DNA from: a bacterium 1XD21-13
Lineage (GTDB): Bacteria > Bacillota > Clostridia > Lachnospirales > Lachnospiraceae
Assembly: GCA_009917555.1 (NCBI GenBank)
Contig: QZDX01000005.1
Span: forward strand, 62,001 to 126,000
DNA length: 64,000 nucleotides
Direction: 5' to 3'
The translations under genes were made by a program, and so were the position numbers. The stretch's first letter is position 1; every line of letters begins with the position of its first letter. Shown piece by piece: positions 23,647 to 31,109 of this stretch. The notes below the pieces were generated by a model, which saw only the letters and a program-made list of their open reading frames with translations, had not been told where the DNA came from and ran no database searches.

Positions 23647-25791
23647 ATGTATGACGAGGCAGAATATATCTATCAGGAATTTCATAAAAACTTTGCCAGC
23701 AGAAAAGCGGAGCCTTTGATTCTCTATGGAATCGGAAAGCGGACAGGAGAGCTTCTGGAAAGGCTTCCGGGGTACTGCATTGCAGGGTTAATGGATGGAA
23801 AGAAGAAGGATGGGACTGCCTGGGGAAAGCCCATTCTTGATTATCAGGACGTGCTGGACCTGAGAGTGAAAACAATTGTCGTGATAGCTCGTCCGGCAGT
23901 AATCGGAGTGATTTACCACAGGATAGAGGAATTTTGCACCGGAAACGGAATCACAGTCTATGATATAAAGGGAAACGATTTATCAGAGGCTTATGCAGAC
24001 CAGGAGCATGACATTCCTTATTTTCACCAAGGCCCTGAGGATTTAAAAAGGGAAGTGGAAAAACACGAAGTGATATCCTTTGATGTATTTGACACCCTGA
24101 TTATGAGAAAGGTATTGTATCCCGCTGATATTTTTACGATCATGGAAAAGAGGAGGTCCTTCCCCGGATTTGCGGATCTGCGGATAGAGGCGGAGAGGCA
24201 GCTTTATGACAAAGGGCAGAACCCGACCCTTGAGGAAATCTATGGAAGATTTCAGGAGCTGAGTGGGATAAGCGAGAGGGAGAAAGGCGAGCTTCGGGAG
24301 CTGGAAACCACCATAGAACTGGAATACATGGTTCCGAGGAAAAGAATACTGGAGCTTTTCAATCGCATAAAGGGAAAGAAAAGGATTTATCTGATCTCGG
24401 ATATGTATCTGTCCAGGGAGGTGATCGGAGGGCTATTGAAAAAGTGCGGCTACGACGGCTATGAGGAGCTTTATGTGTCCTGCGAAAAAAGGACGGCAAA
24501 AAATGAGAAGCTGTTTGAGCAGTATCTGGAGGACAGAAGGCGTGAGGGCTTTGATGCAAAGGACTGCCTTCACGTGGGAGACAATGAGACAGCGGACATT
24601 GCATGCGCAAAAGCGGCGGGAATGGATGCATTCCAGGTCATGGGGGCCAGGGAGCTGTTAGGGAGCTCCAGCTATCGCGGACTCTTATCCGGAGAGCTGA
24701 ATCTTATGGACCGCATGGCGGCGGGCCTTCTCTGTGAAAGGGCCTTTGGAGATCCCTTTGCCCTGTATGGAACAAAGGGAAAGCTCACGGTTAGAAATGT
24801 GCAGGACTTTTCCTATATACTGATAGCGCCTATGATTTTTTACTTTACTGTATGGCTGATGCAGCAGGTACAGAGGTCGGGATGTGACTATGTATTATAT
24901 CCCTCAAGAGATGCGTATTTAATTGAAAAGCTTTGCAATAAAATTTGTGAGAAACAGAAAGCGGTGGAATTCCCGAAAGGAGAATATTTTTATACGTCAA
25001 GAAGGGCAGCGCTGGCAGCTACCATATGGAAGGAAGCCGATATAGAGCATGTTGCGGAAATGGACTACTGGGGAAGCATTCATGGCCTGTTTCAAAAAAG
25101 ATTCCGCCTTACCATAGACGAGGAGGCAAAAGAGCTGAAAGCGGAAGACAGGGAGAAGCTGAAGGAGTATCTGAACAGGTACAGGGATGAGATTCTTAAG
25201 CAGAGCAGGAGGGAACGGGAGAACTATCTTCGCTATATAGCGGGAACAGGGATTCCGGGGCACAAAAAAATCGCATTTATAGATTTTGTGGCGGCGGGAA
25301 AAGTGCAGAACGGCTTGGAAAAACTCATACCGGAAAAAGAGCTTACAGGCTTCTATTTTTTAAGGAGAGAGCCGGACAAGGGAGAGATAGACCGAGCTAT
25401 AAAGGTGGAAACCTTTTTCCCGTCAAAAGGGGCCTTTGAAATAGATTTAAATGTTTATAAATACTATTTGTTTTTAGAAATGGTACTGACATCACAGGAG
25501 CCGACCTTTGACGGAATAGGCGACGAGGGGCAGATTTTGTTTATGGAGGAGAGCCGGACGAAGGAGCATTGCAGAGCGGTAGAGGAGATACAGAGAAGCG
25601 TGCAGGAATATGCAAAGGAATTTTCGGAAATGTGTCCGGAGCTGCTACATACACAGGTGAATCGAAAAGTTCCGGATGTTATACTGGGATTTATGGATAA
25701 AGAGTATACGGAATTGGGGATAGAGGAGGTAACGTCACTGGTATTGACGGATGAATTTTTAAGCCAGACATTTAATTTGTTTCAGGTGTAA
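23647..25791 (+). CDS. HAD-type hydrolase fusion with Rossmann-like module
   Basis: A 714-residue, three-part protein. The module is at 22-108 (LILYGIGKRTGELLERL). A HAD-like phosphatase domain at about 140-340 has ISFDVFDTLI with the presumed nucleophile Asp146, ISDMYLS, and HVGDNETADIACAKAAGM. A C-terminal 370-residue domain contains DYVLYPSRDAYLIEKL and YTSRRAAL; it is typical of large polysaccharide-cluster HAD proteins but of unknown activity. The second HAD residue is Phe rather than Asp, as in haloacid dehalogenase-type members. It ends the glycosyltransferase run. Confidence 0.72.
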   Translation: MYDEAEYIYQEFHKNFASRKAEPLILYGIGKRTGELLERLPGYCIAGLMDGKKKDGTAWGKPILDYQDVLDLRVKTIVVIARPAVIGVIYHRIEEFCTGNGITVYDIKGNDLSEAYADQEHDIPYFHQGPEDLKREVEKHEVISFDVFDTLIMRKVLYPADIFTIMEKRRSFPGFADLRIEAERQLYDKGQNPTLEEIYGRFQELSGISEREKGELRELETTIELEYMVPRKRILELFNRIKGKKRIYLISDMYLSREVIGGLLKKCGYDGYEELYVSCEKRTAKNEKLFEQYLEDRRREGFDAKDCLHVGDNETADIACAKAAGMDAFQVMGARELLGSSSYRGLLSGELNLMDRMAAGLLCERAFGDPFALYGTKGKLTVRNVQDFSYILIAPMIFYFTVWLMQQVQRSGCDYVLYPSRDAYLIEKLCNKICEKQKAVEFPKGEYFYTSRRAALAATIWKEADIEHVAEMDYWGSIHGLFQKRFRLTIDEEAKELKAEDREKLKEYLNRYRDEILKQSRRERENYLRYIAGTGIPGHKKIAFIDFVAAGKVQNGLEKLIPEKELTGFYFLRREPDKGEIDRAIKVETFFPSKGAFEIDLNVYKYYLFLEMVLTSQEPTFDGIGDEGQILFMEESRTKEHCRAVEEIQRSVQEYAKEFSEMCPELLHTQVNRKVPDVILGFMDKEYTELGIEEVTSLVLTDEFLSQTFNLFQV

Positions 25792-25825
25792 AAGACAGAT
25801 TCAAATATTTCCGGAGCAATATTTG

Positions 25826-25854
25826 TTGATCCGGCAGTTCAAAACTGCTATACT
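25826..25854 (+). promoter_or_regulatory. Sigma-A promoter of surface protein 3
   Basis: TTGATC (25826-25831), 17-base spacer, TATACT (25849-25854), 34 bases before the start. Unlike the paralogs at 11754 and 15304, this copy seems to be read by the vegetative sigma factor. Confidence 0.65.
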
Positions 25855-25888
25855 ATAGAAGAATGGAAAGAGAAACAGGAGGATGAAT

Positions 25889-27013
25889 ATGAGCAGGAAG
25901 TATAGGAGAGTTTTAGCTGCTGTTCTCACAGCCGTCATGGTTTTGGGAAGCGCTATGGCAGCGGACGCTGCAAACGGGAGAGGGCAGGGAAGCGGCTCCC
26001 TGGATATTGTAAAGTATCCGGATGTATTCAGTGTTATCCTCCCTACCAATGTAGGTGGTCAGTTTAATTATATTCTGGATCCCACAGGCATACTTGTTCA
26101 GGTGGGGGCCGATAAGTATGGAAATGCGACATTTGAACCTGACAAGACGATGTACTTCCGTCATAAACCGGCGTCGGGAAGCGATGTTGCAAATTATACA
26201 GATGTGAGCGAACCGATTACAGCTTATAACAGAAGCAATATAGATGTGGAAATAAAGATCCAGGCGAAGCTGGATATACCGAAGGGAATTACATTAGCCT
26301 CTTCCAGTGTGGTAAATGATACATCCACAGATCCTAAGATGTACATGGCTGTGACAGAAGGCTCAAAGAATACGGAGAAGCCTGTGACATCACAGGGGAT
26401 TGAGGTAGTTGCCCCCATTTCATCAACGAAGGCAAAGGCTCACTATGAAACTGTATATGACGCAAGGAACGATATGTATAAGAACCAGCTGGATCACGAG
26501 GCGTCGAATGCGGCAGAGGCTGAGTACGGAAAGTATTTTGATTCTTACTCCTTTATGCTGACGGGAGATTGCAATCGAACAGGAGATTGGAACAAGCTGA
26601 AAGATACGCCTCCGGCTATCAGACTGGTATGGACAATTGATAAAACACAGGGATCCGCCACCGGTATCCCCAGTATTCCTGACGGACCTGACGTGCCCGA
26701 TGTACCGGTAGCACCCGGCCAAGTGAGCGTGAGCTTGTCAGATGATGGCATTATCTGGGTAAAAGGATTGACTTCAGCAGCAAATTATGGCGGCGAAGTG
26801 ACTCTGACATATGACGGGCAAACCTCCCAAAACCTTGATTCCGAATATGATATAGAATGGGAAGGGGTTGGCACTACCTGGACGAGTGATAAGGGCGGTA
26901 CATTAGGAATAAGGCTAAGCCAGACTTGGCTGAACATTGTAAAGGGAAAATCAGTGACAGCAACGGTTAGATTAACCGATGGCAGCAAGGTTACTGCTAC
27001 ACATCAGTTTTAA
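25889..27013 (+). CDS. Secreted surface protein, paralog 3
   Basis: About 374 residues from ATG 25889, chosen by analogy with 15304 and the position of CAGGAGG; ATG 25883 is possible. The signal peptide is cut near AADAANG. It shares DVFSVILPTNVGGQFNYILD, MYFRHKPASGSD and the C-terminal VRLTDGSKVTATHQF with the protein at 15304. A proline-rich linker (about residues 260-280) separates the two domains here and is absent from 15304. No anchor motif is seen. Function unknown. Confidence 0.78.
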   Translation: MSRKYRRVLAAVLTAVMVLGSAMAADAANGRGQGSGSLDIVKYPDVFSVILPTNVGGQFNYILDPTGILVQVGADKYGNATFEPDKTMYFRHKPASGSDVANYTDVSEPITAYNRSNIDVEIKIQAKLDIPKGITLASSSVVNDTSTDPKMYMAVTEGSKNTEKPVTSQGIEVVAPISSTKAKAHYETVYDARNDMYKNQLDHEASNAAEAEYGKYFDSYSFMLTGDCNRTGDWNKLKDTPPAIRLVWTIDKTQGSATGIPSIPDGPDVPDVPVAPGQVSVSLSDDGIIWVKGLTSAANYGGEVTLTYDGQTSQNLDSEYDIEWEGVGTTWTSDKGGTLGIRLSQTWLNIVKGKSVTATVRLTDGSKVTATHQF

Positions 27014-27042
27014 TGCTGTCATTTAAGAAACTATCATTGAAT

Positions 27043-27089
27043 AAGCAGCCCGAAGTTGTTATACTAAAAGCAACTTGGGCTGCTTTTTT
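27043..27089 (+). terminator. Strong terminator after surface protein 3
   Basis: Arms 27043-27058 and 27071-27085, pairing as AAGCAGCCC / GGGCTGCTT with inner AAGTTG / CAACTT and one bulge, followed by a T-run to 27089. Confidence 0.85.
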
Positions 27090-27127
27090 GAAGATAAGAA
27101 GATTCCGGTAAGATAAGGAGTAAATCA

Positions 27128-28177
27128 ATGAACCAGATAATTCAAAAGGATTGCGAAGCTTTATATAAGGAACATGGGATGGAATGGTCCCGAATTAAAA
27201 ATACTTCTATATTAATAACCGGCGCCTGCGGTATGCTGCCGGCTTATATGATATGGATGCTGATCTATCTGAATGAATATGAGAATTATCATATCAGAAT
27301 TCTTGCTCTGTGCAGGAGTGCCGAGCGTGCATACGCAGTTTTTGGAGAGTATGCCAGGAAGGACTATTTTGAGCTGATAATGGCAGATGTGACGGAACCG
27401 TTTCAGGTAGAGCAGGAGCTGGACTATGTGATCCATGCAGCCAGTATCTCGGGCTCCCAGTATTTTGGGATGGATCCGGTCGGAGTCATTATGCCAAATG
27501 TGCAGGGGACCCGCTATACTCTTGAATTGGCACGGGAAAAGAGGGCAAAGGGTTATCTCTATTTCAGCAGCAGCGAGATATATGGCAGAATCGAAAAAGA
27601 GTTTATAGAAGAGAAAGACTGCGGTTATCTGGATTCTATGAATCTGAGAAGCTGCTATGGTGAGAGTAAGCGTTTGGGCGAAAATCTTTGTAAGGCTTAC
27701 AGTCATCAGTATGCTTTACGCACGGTCGTTGTTCGGCCTGCACAGACCTTTGGGCCTACAATGAATCTGAAACAGGATAAAAGAGTACATGCGGAATTCG
27801 TATCAAATATCTTAAATCAAGAAGCATTGCTGATAAAAAGTGACGGACTTTCATCCAGAAACTTCTGCTATATTTATGATGGAGTGTTTGGTTACTTTAA
27901 AGCTTTGCTGGATGGGAATGCAGGCGAAGCATATAATGTATCAAATCCTGCATGTAAGATTACAATTCGCGGGCTGGCGGAGCTTCTTGTAAAAACCTTT
28001 CCGGAAAAAGAGCTTAAGATTGTTTATGCCAATCATGACAATGCATATCTGGAGAACCCGTATAAGAAGCAGAGCACCATATCTGTAGACAAATTAAAAG
28101 CACTGGGCTGGACACCGCGCATATCTTTGGAGGAAGGCTTTCACAGAACCGTGCGGAGCTTTATGGAGGAGAACTGA
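27128..28177 (+). CDS. NAD-dependent sugar epimerase/dehydratase
   Basis: A 349-residue extended short-chain dehydrogenase acting on nucleotide sugars. The nucleotide loop is ITGACGMLPAY (30-40), with the third glycine replaced by Pro. Catalytic Ser149/150 lies in YFSSSEIYG, with Tyr178 and Lys182 in CYGESK. RPAQTFGP follows. The closest general resemblance is to UDP-glucuronate decarboxylase and dTDP-glucose dehydratase. It starts after ATAAGGAG and lies four bases before the next gene. Confidence 0.8.
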   Translation: MNQIIQKDCEALYKEHGMEWSRIKNTSILITGACGMLPAYMIWMLIYLNEYENYHIRILALCRSAERAYAVFGEYARKDYFELIMADVTEPFQVEQELDYVIHAASISGSQYFGMDPVGVIMPNVQGTRYTLELAREKRAKGYLYFSSSEIYGRIEKEFIEEKDCGYLDSMNLRSCYGESKRLGENLCKAYSHQYALRTVVVRPAQTFGPTMNLKQDKRVHAEFVSNILNQEALLIKSDGLSSRNFCYIYDGVFGYFKALLDGNAGEAYNVSNPACKITIRGLAELLVKTFPEKELKIVYANHDNAYLENPYKKQSTISVDKLKALGWTPRISLEEGFHRTVRSFMEEN

Positions 28178-28181
28178 TTAT

Positions 28182-29231
28182 ATGAAAGTAAAAGAAATAG
28201 CAATCTATGGAGCCAGAATGGTAGCTATGAGCGTTTACCATGCGATAAAAGAATTATATCCGGAGTGCAGGATAATAGCCTTCCTTGTTACAGATAAAGA
28301 GAATAATCAGGATTTTATAGATGGCATTTCTGTCATGGCATTGAAGGACTTTGAAAAAAAGGATATAAAAATATTAATTGCGGCTCAGGATAATTACCAT
28401 TCTGAAATTGCGGCGGCTTTGGAGGAAAAGGGATTATTTGATTATGTCAGAATTGATGGAGAAACAGAAGCGAAGCTGATGGAGCAGTATTATAGAAAGG
28501 TTGAGGGAGCTGCTTTTCTTCATACCCTGAAGCGAGGACAGAGAAAGGCGGATTTGGCAGTTTATATATCAAAGTTCCACAGAGATCGTACGCTTCAAAA
28601 CCAATATGATATGGAGGAGTGGATGCATCCGATTCAATCCGGCGCAGCATTGGCTGATCGTACTGTCTGTGAACTGAAGGATAACAGCGGTGAAAATATA
28701 TCCTCTAAAAATCCAAACTACAGTGAGCTAACCTCTATGTACTGGGTAGGGAAGCATGGAAGTGCAGAATATCTGGGATTGTTCCATTACAGGAGAATAC
28801 TGGAATTGTCAGAGGAAGATCTGTACCGTTTATCCGAAAATGATGTAGATGCAGTGATGGCCTATCCGGCAATTTATTACCCCAGCATTCTGAGCCACCA
28901 CTCCTATTATCTGAATGAGGGAGACTGGAATGCAATGAAACAGGCATTGCAGGAGCTGGCGCCGGAATATGCGGCTGCTATGCCGGGAATATTCAAAGAA
29001 AAATTTTTTCACAACCATAATATCCTGATAGCTAAAAAAGAAGTCTTTCAGGCTTATTGCCAGTGGCTCTTTCCTATCCTTGAGCGCACAGAGGAATTAA
29101 GCGAGCCAAAGGGCAGAGACAGGGGAGACCGTTATATCGGATATCTGGGAGAAAATTTAACCACACTGTATTTTATGTATCACAAAAAGGACTTGAATAT
29201 TGTGTACACAGGCCGGCGTATGTTGGTGTAA
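28182..29231 (+). CDS. DUF4422-type glycosyltransferase with Rossmann-like module
   Basis: A 349-residue protein. Residues 5-95 are the shared module (EIAIYGARMVAMSVYHAI), here with a degenerate glycine pattern. The C-terminal part has DUF4422 features: NPNYSELTSMYWVGKHG, YLGLFHYRRIL, FFHNHNILIAKKEVF and DRYIGYLGENLTTLYF. DUF4422 proteins are predicted glycosyltransferases of capsule and exopolysaccharide loci. It is the last rightward gene of the glycan region, and the next gene converges from the other strand. Confidence 0.75.
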   Translation: MKVKEIAIYGARMVAMSVYHAIKELYPECRIIAFLVTDKENNQDFIDGISVMALKDFEKKDIKILIAAQDNYHSEIAAALEEKGLFDYVRIDGETEAKLMEQYYRKVEGAAFLHTLKRGQRKADLAVYISKFHRDRTLQNQYDMEEWMHPIQSGAALADRTVCELKDNSGENISSKNPNYSELTSMYWVGKHGSAEYLGLFHYRRILELSEEDLYRLSENDVDAVMAYPAIYYPSILSHHSYYLNEGDWNAMKQALQELAPEYAAAMPGIFKEKFFHNHNILIAKKEVFQAYCQWLFPILERTEELSEPKGRDRGDRYIGYLGENLTTLYFMYHKKDLNIVYTGRRMLV

Positions 29232-29261
29232 GGGATTGGCCTGATACCTATTATCCCTATT

Positions 29262-29612
29262 TCACCCTTCCGAAGAACCCGCAGAATCACTCTCCGCATC
29301 CCTTCCGGATTCCGCATCCTCCGCATCCACACTCTGCGGCTCCTTCGGCACAAACTTCAAAAAATAGGCATAAATATCCACCACTGCCTGATAAAGCTCC
29401 TCCGGAATCTCCGATCCCAGATTTAGCTGTGTCAACACCGTAGCCAGAGAATTATCCTCATACACCGGCACCCCGTTATCGTTGGCCACCTCCACGATCT
29501 TCTCCGCCAGATACCCCATCCCGGAGGCCACGATCACCGGAGCCACGTTCCGATTCTCATCATATTTCAAAGCAACCGCTTTCTTATTCATAACCTCATT
29601 AAATTGTGACAT
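29262..29612 (-). CDS. FlhB C-terminal-like protein (FlhB2/YlqH type)
   Basis: A 116-residue protein from the start codon at 29612, which overlaps the preceding stop by 14 bases; a longer frame to 29699 lies inside the upstream gene. It matches the cytoplasmic export-switch domain of FlhB (AVALKYDENRNVAPVIVASG, AEKIVEVANDNGVPVYEDN). The autocleavage NPTH is replaced (MNKKAVAL), and there is no membrane part. The tail is rich in Glu/Ser/Asp. Proteins of this type modulate type III export specificity. It is paired with a FliK-like gene, as ylqG-ylqH in Bacillus. Confidence 0.82.
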   Translation of the reverse strand: MSQFNEVMNKKAVALKYDENRNVAPVIVASGMGYLAEKIVEVANDNGVPVYEDNSLATVLTQLNLGSEIPEELYQAVVDIYAYFLKFVPKEPQSVDAEDAESGRDAESDSAGSSEG

Positions 29613-31017
29613 TGACCGCATTCTTCCTTTCAAAAATCTTTGGAAATACCGAGGACACCGGAATAGACCCCTTGGCCTGCTCCACACCCAGGTATTCACA
29701 GTTTAGACCGTTCCGATCCAGGATCTCCCCCATCCCCTTCTTAATATCCGACTCAAAGGAGGAAAGGTGCTCCGGATAGAAGAGCCGCATGCTCACATTT
29801 TCCTTCTCATACACCATCAGAAGATCAAAGAATCCTACATCCTTAATATCAAACTTAATCAGCAGCTTGGCAGTACGCTCCTTGGGGTCCGTGGAGGCGG
29901 TCCCGTCCTCGTCGGGATCGATCCACATCTCCGAGAACATAAGCTGTCCGTTGAGCTCAATGGGAAGCATCAGATGCAGCACCGGCATGTACACACTCTC
30001 ATTCAGCAAAAGGCCATTAACCACATTTTCAAATACCTGCCGGTTTTCAAGCCCTGCATCCCCCCGAATACCGCTCTCCACAATATTAAGAAATTTGTCA
30101 GCCCAAGCGCTTTTCCCTGCGGCCTTGTCAAAATTCATCCGCATGAGAAGCTCCCGAAGCTGCTCCTCATCCATACCCTCAAAGATTTTCTGGAAGGAGG
30201 GGAACTTTAGAAGATTCTTAAAATCCGAAATCAACTGATCCAGGTCCCCGTTCTCATACCGGGCCGCATTGTAGGTGAGCTGTGCCACCAGATCCCGCAG
30301 AGTGCCCATATTCCGGGTCTGGGCTATGTATTTTGCCAGAAATGGAATGATATCCTGCTGAAGGCGGGCCGTATTCTGCCCTGTGTCCTGGGGGCCTCTG
30401 TGATTCAGCCCGCGGGTAAGCTGATCAAGCTGCTCCCGCTGCTCGTGAAACATGTATTTTTTGATATCACTTAGGAGATCCTTCATATTCTCCATGAGAT
30501 GCTTGCCCGAGGACATGTCGGAGTAGCGCTTTAAAAATGCCAGAATCGCAGCCCGCTGCTCTACGGTGGGGGCATTGTTCAGGGCATCACGCATAAGCGC
30601 AAAAAAAGGCCCTTGAAAACGGACAGCTCCGGACATCTGATTTTTCAGAAATTCCACAAGCTCCGCGTCAGTCATTTTTAAAAGCTGGAAAAAGGTGGAA
30701 ATATCCTCCGCCGTGTCCGGACCAATGCCGGCCTCTACCAGATTGGCCATGCCGCCGAACATGAGCTTGGACATAGTGTCCGTAAGCTGGGGTGTGTCCC
30801 GAAGAAGCTGCACGAAAGTACCGAAGTTGGAATCGTAGTTGGCGCTCAGCTGGGCGCCGCTCTGAGAATTGGCGTCCGAACGGTTGTCAGGGCGCACCAC
30901 TCGGTTGGGGTCCACCGGATTCTGAATCTGCATTTTATCCGGCTGATTCTGGGTATTATTCCTTACATTATTCTCATAGCCTGTGGGCGGAGTGGTCACT
31001 CGTAAAATATTTGCCAT
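29599..31017 (-). CDS. FliK-like flagellar protein paired with FlhB2
   Basis: A 472-residue protein without signal peptide. The N-terminal 80 residues are Asn/Gln/Pro-rich, the middle is helical, and the C-terminal 150 residues resemble the hook-length control C-domain (NGQLMFSEMWIDPD, LLIKFDIKDVGFFDLLMVYE, MRLFYPEHLSSFESDI). A partner FlhB-like gene follows with overlapping ends, matching the YlqG/YlqH pair of Bacillus. It is distinct from the canonical fliK at 48628. It is transcribed away from cheA. Confidence 0.6.
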   Translation of the reverse strand: MANILRVTTPPTGYENNVRNNTQNQPDKMQIQNPVDPNRVVRPDNRSDANSQSGAQLSANYDSNFGTFVQLLRDTPQLTDTMSKLMFGGMANLVEAGIGPDTAEDISTFFQLLKMTDAELVEFLKNQMSGAVRFQGPFFALMRDALNNAPTVEQRAAILAFLKRYSDMSSGKHLMENMKDLLSDIKKYMFHEQREQLDQLTRGLNHRGPQDTGQNTARLQQDIIPFLAKYIAQTRNMGTLRDLVAQLTYNAARYENGDLDQLISDFKNLLKFPSFQKIFEGMDEEQLRELLMRMNFDKAAGKSAWADKFLNIVESGIRGDAGLENRQVFENVVNGLLLNESVYMPVLHLMLPIELNGQLMFSEMWIDPDEDGTASTDPKERTAKLLIKFDIKDVGFFDLLMVYEKENVSMRLFYPEHLSSFESDIKKGMGEILDRNGLNCEYLGVEQAKGSIPVSSVFPKIFERKNAVNVTI

Positions 31018-31046
31018 TTTTTTCTCCCGATATGATAAATTTCTCT

Positions 31047-31073
31047 TATTTTTTTATTATTATCTTCCGATAT
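31047..31073 (+). promoter_or_regulatory. Possible sigma-28 promoter of cheA
   Basis: A -10 match TCCGATAT (31066-31073) with a weak -35 (TATT, 31047-31050) at 15-base spacing, 37 bases before the cheA start. A second -10-like CCCGATAT lies at 31026-31033 without a fitting -35. Confidence 0.4.
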
Positions 31074-31109
31074 ATAATATATATCTCAAAATAAGGTGGT
31101 GCTAATATT

